A DNA stretch of 21,482 bases from Folioceros fuciformis (Eukaryota; Anthocerotophyta; Anthocerotopsida; Anthocerotales). The stretch is taken from assembly GCA_049999805.1 (NCBI GenBank), contig JBNGIO010005380.1, forward strand, positions 30,183 to 51,664, written 5' to 3'. Shown here piece by piece: positions 11,447 to 20,233 of this stretch. Both the position numbers and the translations under genes were made by a program. The notes under the pieces are model-generated. The model was not told the origin of the DNA and did not search any database. It saw only the letters and a list, made by a program, of their open reading frames with translations. The number at the start of each line of letters is the position of its first letter. The stretch's first letter is position 1.

Positions 11447-12627
11447 CTATTGGATCAAATTCCTGACCTCATCATACAAGACAAGAATCAACGCTGCCCC
11501 AGTTCCCCTGACCATGTTTGAAAAAGCGCCTCTGTAGAAAGATTTGATACCTTCTTTGTTGTAGATATACTTCCAACAGTCCAAAGTGCTTTCAAAAGTG
11601 CGCTGCTGCAGACCTGACTGCATCATCATACGATGCCGAACTGTATCTAAAGGATAGGAAATAAGTCCAGCTGACGTTGTCGCTCCCTGAGCCACAAACC
11701 ATCTTTTCCAAAAGGGCAACTGCTTTGAGTCTTGAGACAAATAGTCCTTCGCAGTGTCGAAACCCCCAAAATAGATGCTGCGATGAACTATCATGCCCTG
11801 CAGGGAAGCTGGAAAGCCTCGGTATATACCTCTGAAGCCATCTTTCTGATAAATAGTCCTCAGGAAGTGAATGATCCCCCGGAACTGACGCGCTTCACCC
11901 TTTCCCAGATCAGCTGCCAAGCGAGTGTGCGCTATATCCAAAGGATAGACAAAGACAAGACTTGTGCATCCTGCGCCGGCCCCTGCAAGAAAGTTGCTGG
12001 GGGCTCTGGACAAACTTCCCCCCTCGTATGGCTTACCAGACGTTAGTAGAGCCCGATATAGATCCTGCAAAAGACAAAAATCCACGGCTAATTCACCTGC
12101 AATCCGTGCGTCTTACACCCAGCATAAGGAGGAAGAGCTACCACATGCATGAGACGCTGGTTACGGAGACTTACTTTGAAGGCAAAATTAAGGGCAAGTG
12201 AGGGATAATATCGCAGCACGCTCGTACCGTTCCCCCTCCACAATGAAAGCACTCCTTCTTCCTTGGATATCCTCATGATGCAATCCAACAACCCCTGGTA
12301 CGGTCTTTTGCCGGCTTTGATGGCCATGTTGCTCTCCTGAGTCTGTAGCACCAGCTTTGCTCGCTCCACAGGCGCCACGATAGTGTGAGCCACTCCACCC
12401 ATGGCAGCTCCAGCAGCTAGATCCTTGGGGAAATTGCTCCATAGCTGCTGCTTGCCAGGATCAAGTTCAGAATTCAAGCCGACTGCATCCTTGACAACCA
12501 AATCTTCTTCCTTGCTGCTAATGGCACCACTACGTATGTCAAGAAAAGTCGAGGGAGGCGTGGTAGCATGAGTTGCCGAAGAGGTGGCAGGCAAAGGGTT
12601 CATTCTAATGTGGAGATGACTTTTCAT
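11447..12627 (-). CDS. PM-ANT1-like ADP/ATP carrier (mitochondrial carrier family)
   Basis: Two coding exons, 12627-12175 and 12064-11447, joined by a GTAAGT...GCAG phase-0 intron of 110 bases, give 356 aa. There are three carrier repeats: PVERAK at about 87-91, PLDIAH at about 192-197 and PLDTVR at about 289-294. Wording such as GGVAHTIVAPVERAKLVLQ, EEGVLSLWRGNG, YPLDIAHTRLAAD and FYRGA(F)SNM closely follows Arabidopsis At5g56450 (PM-ANT1), which exports ATP at the plasma membrane in pollen, rather than classic mitochondrial AACs. The ADP/ATP carrier signature RRRMMM appears as RHRMMM (294-299). The Ser/Thr-rich N-terminus of about 60 residues has no counterpart I recall; ATG codons at 12627 and 12603 are both possible starts. 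It diverges from the Rab3GAP2-like gene over a shared promoter. Confidence 0.92.
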
Positions 12628-13189
12628 GAACCTTCCCCATCTTCACTGCGAGATTTGCTACACACAACAACTGATGCTTACGAAGACCGATCTGCCAGAA
12701 ACAAACATAAGACACGAAAAGATAGTCCGATCATCGTAAACCTGCAGCCCGCGCAGACAGACCCACCGGAAAGCAGAAGCTGCTCATAGCTAAGGTACAC
12801 GTCCTCAGAGTCTAAACAACATTCACGGCCCCGAGCTGAGCGCGCAATCTCTGCTTATGGCAGCACAGCACATGGCCCGGCAAGAAGATACTTATCCGGT
12901 AAAGAGGCTTGATGCAAGTGTCATAAAAGCATAATTGAAATCAAGCGAGACAAGGTTGAACATAGCATGGCCTTGGTTCAGCGTATCGCCAGGACTCTCC
13001 TACCAGCTGCGTCGAACCCGCGCATCCTGCCACTATGGTTTCGAACATTGCTCTAGATCAACCTTGGCAAATAGCCGAGCAGAAGTGAAGGGGACGAGAG
13101 TGGCCAAATATATATGACAAGTTTGTAGCGAGCTAAGAAAATCCGACCTGGATGCCCTAGGCCTCCACGTGGAAACAATTAAACAGAAA
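12628..13189. promoter_or_regulatory. Divergent intergenic promoter region (carrier -, Rab3GAP2-like +)
   Basis: About 570-660 bp separate the two start codons, so the regulatory DNA is shared. For the + gene, a TATA-like AAATATATATGA lies at 13106-13117 and a perfect CCACGTGG G-box at 13165-13172. No clear TATA box was found for the carrier gene. Whether the G-box lies upstream of, or inside, the + transcript depends on the unmapped start site. Confidence 0.5.
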
Positions 13190-13195
13190 ATGTGA
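13190..13195 (+). promoter_or_regulatory. Minimal start-stop uORF (ATGTGA) overlapping an in-frame upstream ATG
   Basis: An ATG immediately followed by TGA occupies 13190-13195, and the last base of the stop begins another ATG at 13195 that is in frame with the Rab3GAP2-like CDS. A two-codon uORF (ATG CCC TAG) sits at 13152. If these lie in the transcript they could influence start choice between 13195 and 13285. Confidence 0.4.
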
Positions 13196-13284
13196 TGAGC
13201 TGTGCGCTTGTTAGACTGTCCACACAGCAATTTACGCATTTGAATGAGGAGCTTCTGCATGTGGGTGGGTCACATGGTGCGCGC

Positions 13285-15548
13285 ATGGCTGGGACATCTG
13301 GAGCCTCGGTCAGAGGCAGGGGAGTGCAGTACAGCGGATGCATAGCTTCTGAGGAGCTGGGTGCGGTGGGAGCGGGGATCGAGGGATGGCTGGACAATCC
13401 TGCCGTTGTGGTAGCAATGACGCAGGATCATGTTGCCCTGGCCTGCCGGCAGGCTATGGTCATCGAGACCGGGTGGAAGCACCCTGAAGATCCGCAGCCC
13501 CCGGTGTTGCTTCATGTGGAGTGCGTGGAGGTTGCTGAGCGCGTCACTTCTCTTGAATGGGTCGTATTCCAGAACTGCGTGGCTGCTGCTGTGGGCACTT
13601 CACACGGTGCCCTGCTTCTCTACTCTCACAGGGGGACATTGCTCCTGAAGCAGGTAACTTGGCAGAACCGTGATGTGTGGAGTAAATCGGTCACATTTGC
13701 ACTGGCTCTGACGCAAGTGAACGGATCGGTTTTGGTTCACATGAATGACTGTGCCGTGCAGGTGTTTCCGTATGGACCTATCCTGCGCGTCAGATCGCGT
13801 GGGAGTGGCAATATGTGTAATGATACGTCGGAGGATTTGTGTCTTCTCTTCCCGAAAACGATTTTGCGGGTTGATGTGTATGACTTGCGGGTGAGTTGCT
13901 CTGTCCATTTTAGTTTGCTCTCGGATGGTTTTCTCACTGGTAATTGGGCCTAGAGTTGCCGAGTTCTTCAAACCTTTTGACACCGTTCATAATATTGCCT
14001 GAAGTTGATGGTGCGCAGGCGTCTCTTGGAGACAGATGAAGCCAATGGGGAATGGGCAGTTGGCGAAAGATCCTCCGATGAATTCAACAAGCTCCAATAT
14101 CAGATGTGGAAGGTGTCAGCAGGTTCCTCCAACTGTGTTGATGGAGCTATCACTGGAGTTATCGCCCCTCCTTTGATGGAACTCGAGGTACAATCTTAAG
14201 AAAGTGACGGTGGTTGGCTGTGTGGCTTGGATGCTTAAAGCTGTTAAGTTGATGAAGAATTCAGTGGAGCGGGAAGTCATTTCTTAGATCTGGGCGCATT
14301 GTGGTACTAAGGGCCGTGGTTGGGTCCTCTCATCTTACGTACAGTGATGTTTGCAAGTGGATACAGCATGGCAAGCGACACTTTTGCGCAGCAGTGGTTG
14401 GGGCCGATTGTACTGTTGCAGCGTACAGGTAGACCAGCTTTCTGTGTCTCCTATCGTTTCATGCTGCCGTTTCCAGTTGGTGCTGGACAATGAAACAAAT
14501 GCAAGTCCAGGGTGTCTGAAGATAAGGGTGGTTCATTAGCGGGTGCACTGCTTTCGAAGGGTGTGACGGCAACTGTGTCGACAATATCCAGCTTGAGCAA
14601 AGTGCTTTGGCGAAGCGATCCGCCAGCCGATAGCAGGCCAGTTGAAGTCAAGCCCCAAGCGTTCGCTAGAGGTGAAAAAGTTCAAATTGTTCACTTTGTC
14701 CTGCTCTATGTTTCATACGTGCACAGCTTAAGTGAGTCTATGCTGCTCTGCATCTATGTGAATCGTATGTGGGTTTTGTCGTACAGCTTCTGTCATGACT
14801 TCGTTCAAGGATGCACCTAGAAAAGGTGAAAGCATCGCGATCTCGCCAAGCGGCAATCTGGCTGCTGTAACTGATTCCCTAGGGCGAGTGTTACTAATTG
14901 ATGTACAGGCTCTTGTTGTAATACGCTTATGGAAGGTATCTACGCACTGGAAACAGGTTCCGTATGGTTGAACATATTGCACCAGGCTCCCTTCCCGATG
15001 AATAATGCTGTGATGAAATTCTTGGGCTGCTTGCAGGGTTATCGTGATGCCAACTGCCATTTCCTAGAAGCACCTTTTGCTGGAACTGCCGCTCTCTCCA
15101 GTTATGGGGACCTACGACCTGAACAGGCGAGCTCTGTCAGAAAGCATGACTTCTTTCTTTGCCTGGCCATACATGCTCCTCGACGTGGTGTTGTCGAGGT
15201 AATAAAAATTCTTTACTTTCGCGCGGCGTAGAGTGTAGATGCGTCCATGTATGATAGTCCTTTGTTGGTGTGTGTCATGCCTCTCACCACCTTGTTTGTC
15301 TGCAGGTCTGGAAGCTCCGGTATGGTTCACGGATATCAGTTGTAAGATGTGGGGAAAGCTCACGGCTGTTGCAGCCTTCCTGTAAATTCAGATCTTCTTC
15401 AGCTAATGACACAGAGCATGGTTACTTGCCAGCACAAGTGTACATTTTCAATGGGCAGTCAGGACAGCTGTCCCTTCTCAATCCCTTCACGACCACATCA
15501 GACAAGTTGTTCTGCCTTGCCAATTGTCAAGTTTCTAACACCCACTAG
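13285..15548 (+). CDS. Plant Rab3GAP non-catalytic subunit-like protein (RAB3GAP2 N-terminal domain)
   Basis: Seven coding exons reconstructed by frame and homology: 13285-13890, 14005-14187, 14367-14428, 14511-14671, 14787-14935, 15037-15198 and 15306-15548. All introns are GT-AG and phases agree, giving 521 aa. Diagnostic stretches are SLEWVVF and VGTSHGALLLYS near residue 103, GVIAPPLMELE, LSKVLWRSD, DSLGRVLLIDVQALVVIRLW followed by GYRDA, LAIHAPRRGVVEVWKLRYGS and VYIFNGQSGQLSLLN. This is the N-terminal propeller-like domain of Rab3GAP2, which with the catalytic subunit regulates Rab GTPases (in animals Rab3/Rab18) in membrane traffic. Plant homologues are short; the stop follows the usual plant end, so the protein looks complete although animal RAB3GAP2 is about 1,390 aa. 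ATG 13285 fits the family N-terminus best; ATG 13195 would add 30 residues. The 13890/14005 junction was preferred because it aligns without a gap. Confidence 0.9.
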
Positions 15549-16040
15549 CTAGCTAGTCTCGTGAGGAGCAAAGCTGAGGTATCTTCTTGTATGGCAGATG
15601 AGTATGAAGAAGGGGTTGCAACGAATATGGGTGTGGAGTGGGCTTAGACGAGGCGTAGTCTGTGCTCAGCCGTTCCTTGGCTCTGGCGTAATTAGGCTCC
15701 GTTCAGACTCGAGACGCCTGTCCCGCAATCCAGACTCTGCTCTTCGTTAGCGGTCTTCGACATGGCTTAGGACCGGCCATTTTCAACATCAGTTCCGAGG
15801 GCCGTAGATTGCAGAGGAAACCCGCAAGCGCTGATGGTCACTACAGATACTTTTGTGCCAGATCCCTGTCTCCGCTTTGGGTTTGAATATGAAGTTTAGC
15901 TGCTGAAGTTAAAAATCCACTCCGGCCATCGCGCACTCAAAAGAAGGGTTACGGTTTGTGCTATCTCTTTCTTTCAAATACAGTGCTTTTCGTTCAGAGT
16001 TAGTTAAGGGCATGCCAGTTTAGAGTTTAGGGTTTTCAGT
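15549..16040. other. 3' flank of the Rab3GAP2-like gene, nothing else recognised
   Basis: Probably 3'UTR followed by intergenic DNA. No coding similarity, RNA gene or mobile element end was recognised. Confidence 0.45.
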
Positions 16041-16195
16041 TGGGCCTTGGTGATAGATGGAGGAGTTTACGGTTTATAGTTAGGGCCTGGTCGTGGATGG
16101 AGGAGTTGGGGCTTGGTGGTGGATGGATGAGTTGGGGTTTGATGGTGGAGGAAGGAGTTGGGCCTTGGTGGTGGATGGAGGCGCCGGCTGTGACA
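16040..16195. repeat. Degenerate minisatellite, GATGGAGGAGTT-type units
   Basis: Variants of GATGGAGGAGTT with GGGCTTGGTGGT recur roughly every 30-36 bp. The open frame on the + strand here is Gly/Trp-rich only because of the repeat. Confidence 0.65.
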
Positions 16196-16199
16196 TTGG

Positions 16200-16680
16200 G
16201 GTCATGTTAGTTCAGGGTTTATGTGGGGTTGCGGTTATGCCCGCACCAGGTGGGGCTAGATTCCTTGAAGGCAAGCATGCAATCTGCGTTGGGCGTCGGG
16301 TCATGCTAGTTTAATGTTTATGCGCGGTTAGGGTTATGCTTGCTCCATATGGGGCTGGATTCTTTGAAGGCAAGCATGCAGTCTGGGTTAGGTGTTCGGT
16401 TTAGGGTATATGCAGGGTTGGGGTTATGCCTGCTCCAAGTGGGGCTGGATTCCTTTGAAGGAAAGCATGCAGTCTAGGTTGGGCGTCGGGTCATGCTAGT
16501 TTAGGGTTTATGCCCACTCCATGGAGGGCTGGATTCCTTGAAGGCATGCTAGTTTAGGGTTTATGCCCACTCCATGGAGGGCTGGATTCCTTGAAGGCAA
16601 GCATGCAGTCTAGGTTAAGTGTTGGGTCATGCTAGTTTAGGGTTTTTGTGGGGTTGGGGCTATGCCTGCTCCAAGTGGGT
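16200..16680. repeat. Tandem minisatellite of about 100-bp units with telomere-like cores and an exact 53-bp duplication
   Basis: Units starting with (G)TCATGCTAGTTTAGGG recur at about 16201, 16300, 16393, 16491, 16545 and 16627. They share TATGCCTGCTCCAAGTGGGG, CTGGATTCCTTGAAGGCAAG and CATGCAGTCTAGGTTGGG. Spacing is about 99, 93, 98, 53 and 82 bp. The 53-bp segments 16492-16544 and 16545-16597 are identical, a recent tandem duplication. Most units carry TTTAGGG, the Arabidopsis-type plant telomere heptamer, as a single copy rather than an array. Confidence 0.85.
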
Positions 16681-16774
16681 AGTGGGAAGCAAGTTGCGGA
16701 AGTGTACTTGAATAACATTCCAAGGAAGCTACAGAACAAAATGACTACACAACTATCGGGAACAGTAGTAGTAC

Positions 16775-17110
16775 ACGTTGAAGGATGCTTACGCAATTGC
16801 TAAGAAGATGGATTCGACGGAAGCATGCAGTAGAGCTCTTGTAGAGCAAATGCAAAGGCCAAGCAGCTACCAACCAAGACTTAGAGAGGGAGTAAGGCAG
16901 CAATTCAAATTTGGAGTGAAAAGAGTTTATGGTAGGCCAAGGCAGGTTAACAGGGCCATGAACATAATGGAGGATAGGGGTTACAAGTGTGGGAGCCCAA
17001 CACACAAAGCGAAGGAATGTTCTTACTCATTTAGGGAGGATAGAGCTCATGTGAAGTGCAGCGGGTGCGATTGAATAGGCCATACGGAAGTTGTGTGTTG
17101 GCAACAACAT
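16775..17110 (+). pseudogene. gypsy gag C-terminus with degenerate CCHC zinc knuckles
   Basis: A reading frame of about 98 codons ends at a TGA at 17072-17074. The first knuckle KCGSPTHKAKEC keeps Cys-His-Cys, but its first Cys appears replaced (GYKC where CYKC would be expected). The second knuckle is C-x2-C-x4-H-x4-C across the stop codon, and the frame continues to about 17105. A nucleic-acid-binding Gag of the retrotransposon class, non-functional here. Confidence 0.7.
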
Positions 17111-17603
17111 TCAGAATTAAAACCAGCAACAGGCCAGTCTAGCAACAATGCTAGTGAAGTGGGTGCACCCACTTGAGGCAAGACACGCGCAAAGTGAAGG
17201 TGAAGGTACTGCCTAAAGGGAAGAAAACAAAGATGGTGAAGGCTGACGATTTGGAAGTGTTGCCGCAAAGCTTGGCGCTTTGATCGCAAGGAGACGAAAC
17301 GATGATGAGGAATCTGAAGAAGAAGAAGAAGTGATGCCCGTGTATGCAGCACATGAAACAATGGCTGTCACATGACAACAACATGCTAGAGGAATGTAAT
17401 ATTTGCCTATGACAAAGGAGAATGAAAATGTTGAAGAGGGAGTGGAAGAAATAGACAATAGCCGACGTTAATGACACACATTTGCTATGATGCCTACTAG
17501 TTTCAACAAAAAGAGCGACAACCAACAGCATTGTCAAATGAAGGAGTCAGTATGGAGCAACCATACTAGAATTCAGCAACTGTTTGTGCTCGATGACGGG
17601 TGA

Positions 17604-17890
17604 ATGCACCATACTACGAATGTAGTAGAGGCGAACTATTACTCTTATGAAGGAGAGAGTCTAGCACTTGTGAGAGCAGTGATGCATTTCCGAGTCTATC
17701 TATATGGACAAAGATTTGAAGTCATCATAGATCATCAACAATTGCATTGGTTGATGATAAACAATAAGTTGACAAGGAAACTTGCTAGGTGAGCTATTCT
17801 TGCAAGAGTTTGACTTCACTAGAACACATTGTGCAAGGAAGACACATTTGAATGTTGATGCGCTATCTACGAACCCATTGGAAAGTAGCA
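17604..17890 (+). pseudogene. gypsy RNase H domain, frameshifted
   Basis: EANYYSYEGESLALVRAV, HFRVYLYGQRFEV and DHQQLHWLM are the usual RNase H stretch of plant gypsy elements. The match then moves to another frame near 17785 (LFLQEFDFTRTHCARKTHLN, VDALSTNP). At least one frameshift separates the halves. Confidence 0.85.
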
Positions 17891-18179
17891 TGGATCTTAA
17901 TGAGGCACGATATGATTGGATCATGACATTGCAAGTTATCACTTTGAGTCGCAACTTGGCTGAGCTTGTAACGTATGAACCAAAGGAGCAAGCCTATGTT
18001 ATGAGGGCCAATTGTGTTCGAGATGCATGGGCATATTAGTAGTTAATGGATTACCATCGGATTGGCTAAATAGCTAATGGGACTTCAATGGCACAAGGAT
18101 CAACTGCAACATAGGGAAAATCGATACATGTGGAAAGATAGCAAGTTGTACATGAAGGAACGCTAGAAGAGCCATATGG

Positions 18180-18446
18180 TGAAGGAGGAGTGGAGGAAGC
18201 AAGGAGGAGAGGAGAAAGCGAGGTCTCAAACTCTCACTGTCTCTCAATATTGCAAGGGAGCTCAAAGGAGGTATTTATATCCTCCAGAAGAGCTCCCAAG
18301 GAAGCTTCATAAGAAGCGCATAGGAAGCTGCGCAAGAAGCTTCTTACAGATTAGCTTAAGCCAATCTAAACAAATGATACTTAACTAGACACTAATCTTA
18401 GACTAAACACATTAGTCTAAGCATATTGGGCTTTAATAACCCTACA
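18180..18446 (-). repeat. 3' LTR of the minus-strand copia element
   Basis: On the minus strand it starts TGTAGGG right after a purine-rich tract and ends CCTTCA, the TG...CA termini of LTRs. A TATA box GGATATAAATACC lies at about 18285-18273, followed by a pyrimidine-rich leader-like segment. The outer end is placed where gypsy-like coding similarity stops (about 18179) and could be off by a few bases. Confidence 0.65.
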
Positions 18447-18488
18447 ACCTCCCACTTAAAGGCCAATTTACCTTCATAGGAGAGTGGT

Positions 18489-19191
18489 CTACCTTATGCC
18501 TATGAGTGTTCGAGCTTGTGCGAATTGCTCCGTAAAGAGCCCCTTGGTAAAAATATATGTAGGGTTCTGACTGGAGTGAACTTTGACAAGCTGCACCCTC
18601 TTGTCTTCCAACACCTCTCGAATGAAGTGATACTTCACTTCCACATCTTTGGTCTTTGCATGAAACACTAGATTCTTCACCAATTGGATAGCACTCTGGC
18701 TATCACAATGCAACACTGGCAACTCAACCTTGATCCCCAAGTCTCCCACTAAACGAGCAAGCCACATGGCTTCCTTGCAAGCCTCAGTCGCTGCAACATA
18801 CTTGGCCTCTGTGGTAAATACCGTTATGCACTATTGCAAATGAGATCGCCATGAGACTGCCCCTCCAGTGCACATGAAGACATAACCTGATGTGGACCTC
18901 CTTTTGTCCATATCCCTTGCATAATCAGCATCCGTATATCCAACGACAAATGCATCTTCACTACCAAAACATATGCACAAAGCTTTTGTACCATTTAAAT
19001 ACCGCATAACTTCTTTTACAGCCTCCCAATGCTTCCTGCCAGAGTTTGACATAAACCTACTAACCACTCCCACTGCAAAAGCAATGTTAGGACGTATAGC
19101 AATCATTGCATACATCAAACTCCCTATAGCTGATGAGTATGGAACCTTCTCCATTTCAACTTTGTCCTCCGTAGAGCTTGGGCAATCCTTG
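18489..19191 (-). pseudogene. copia RT C-terminus and RNase H with internal stop
   Basis: Minus-strand frame containing VPYSSAIGSLMYAM, RPNIAFAVGVVSRFMSN, KHWEAVKEVMRYL, GYTDADYARD, STSGYVF and GGAVSWRS, then a TAG where a Lys codon is usual, then TEAKYVAATEACKEAMWLAR, LHCDSQSAIQLVKN, HAKTKDVEVKYHFIREVLED and LIGIR. This is the standard copia RT-RNase H tail. Except for that one stop the frame is open to its natural end at 18489. In the RNase H motif usually written TEAEY the second Glu, probably catalytic, is Lys. The N-terminal side is cut near 19191 by the + copia LTR. Confidence 0.9.
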
Positions 19192-19556
19192 TGTGGGGAA
19201 AAATATTGCACCCGGGGGTGCTGCAAGGTCCACACAAACCCTCTTTGTCGTTATAGCACTGGGATTCGATCCCAAGGGAATGATTTGTGTTAAATAACGC
19301 GGGTTGTCTCACAAAGTCAACTACTACCCAGGTCAGGCTCGCACGGTTACTACTACCACTGTTGAAAGTATTTTATGACATTTAAATACTATACATTACC
19401 AACATTGTTACTAAGTTAAGTTACATAGTTTGTTTGGTTGTTTTAGCAATTATGGCGGTTGCATGCTTTATGAGCGTTTTTGTATCAATCACAATGCAAT
19501 GAATGTGTGTGCTTTTGAGGATCATGTTTGTGTAAAAGCATTGAAGAATGTGAACA
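19192..19556 (+). repeat. 5' LTR of the plus-strand copia element
   Basis: The right border is firm: the sequence ends GTGAACA immediately before the primer-binding site. The left border is set at TGTGGGG, where the RT frame of the invaded element stops matching; TG dinucleotides at 19190, 19192 and 19194 make it uncertain by a few bases. Near the start is a palindrome GCACCCGGGGGTGC (19207-19220). Confidence 0.6.
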
Positions 19557-19568
19557 TGGTATCAGAGC
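19557..19568 (+). other. Primer-binding site (initiator methionine tRNA)
   Basis: TGGTATCAGAGC is the standard plant copia primer site, complementary to the 3' end of tRNA-iMet. It directly abuts the LTR end CA, fixing both the LTR border and the + orientation. Confidence 0.92.
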
Positions 19569-19702
19569 TCAACGCTTTGATCCTTGGGTCTTGCCATTCA
19601 TCATCTAGATTTGAGTGAATTTATTTTTCTCAAGAGAAATGAATTATCTTGTGTGTATGTGAGTTTTTGCCCAACCCACAATGCGTAGGAAGCATAATAA
19701 AA

Positions 19703-20210
19703 ATGCCTCGGAAGAGCCCTTGGCTTCTTGAGTCAGAGAGATTCCTCAAGTCCAAGGGGACAGATCTGAATTGTTTTTCCACTGAATTTGAGTGGTTGTA
19801 TTTCTAAGAACTTGTCACTCTGCTGCAGGAAGCAGGTTGGAGGAGGTTTTTACAATCTTTCTTGATAAGGCATTTTTCAGATAAAGAAGCACCCGAATCA
19901 TCTCAGGCCAAGGATTATAGCAACCTATGCACTGGTGAGCCGGAAGGGAATTGCGCACACGGGAGAAATTTTGCTCGTAAAACGGTTACGGATGAAGACA
20001 TTCTGTTAAATTCCGTGATGAATCTACTGCAAGTTGCTGATCTCCTAACACAGGATTGAGTGCATGGAAAGACGAATGGCAAGTTACGAAAAGATCTGAC
20101 AAGATGACATGATCACTGTTGCGAACCTGGAGGTTTTTCAAAAGCAGTTGATTGCAGAAGTGGACACCCTGTCATGCCGGATATCTGCTGCAGGGTCAGC
20201 CACTCTCTGA
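19703..20210 (+). pseudogene. Unrecognised ORF(s) in the copia leader upstream of gag
   Basis: From ATG 19703 one frame runs to 20059, interrupted only by a TAA at 19805-19807. It includes LLESERFLKSKG, FSTEFEWLYF, then ELVTLLQEAGWRRFLQSF and ILLNSVMNLLQVADLLTQ. A shifted frame continues from about 20058 to 20210 (MERRMASYEKI, TGA at 20097, then QDDMITVANLEVFQKQ). Aromatic/helical patterns look protein-like rather than random. I do not recognise the family; it faintly recalls N-terminal Gag-like plant transposon domains (sequence around EAGWRRFLQSF). It may be a lost N-terminal part of Gag, a separate accessory ORF or a captured host fragment. Confidence 0.4.
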
Positions 20211-20233
20211 ATTGTTGAAGTTGGATAGTAGCA

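Larger units (their letters stand above)
16680..18179 (+). mobile_element. Ty3/gypsy LTR retrotransposon remnant (gag end, RNase H, start of integrase)
   Basis: A decayed gypsy element in + orientation. A gag C-terminus with two damaged zinc knuckles (about 16970-17105) is followed by stop-rich sequence, then RNase H (17604-17890) and, to about 18175, a WKDSKLYMKER-like segment typical of the zone before the integrase zinc finger. Protease and almost all of RT are missing, so there was an internal deletion. No LTR, primer site or polypurine tract was recognised. The right end is cut by the copia LTR that starts at 18180. Stops and frameshifts occur throughout, so the element is dead. Confidence 0.8.
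18180..19191 (-). mobile_element. Ty1/copia LTR retrotransposon, 3' part, minus orientation
   Basis: Reading the minus strand: the C-terminal part of RT and RNase H (from 19191 down to 18489), a polypurine tract AAGTGGGAGGT (18457-18447) and a 267-bp LTR (18446-18180). The left end interrupts the gypsy remnant. The right end stops abruptly at the start of the + oriented copia LTR near 19192, so the rest of the element should lie beyond this window. Target-site duplications cannot be checked with one end visible. Confidence 0.75.

Noticed and set aside
14011-14018. GTGCGCAG as the acceptor of Rab3GAP2-like intron 1
   Set aside because: With the good donor GTGAGT at 13891 it puts the next exon out of frame and hits a stop within seven codons. 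The AG at 14004 gives a gap-free family alignment.
16093-16314. Gly/Trp-rich frame on the + strand
   Set aside because: It is the translation of the minisatellite and has no family resemblance.
16200-16680. CRISPR-like array
   Set aside because: The context is a plant nuclear genome. Units are contiguous tandem repeats with no unique spacers.
19250-19290. tRNA-like T-arm (GGGATTCGATCCC)
   Set aside because: It is a short palindrome inside the LTR. No anticodon arm, acceptor stem or proper A box flanks it.
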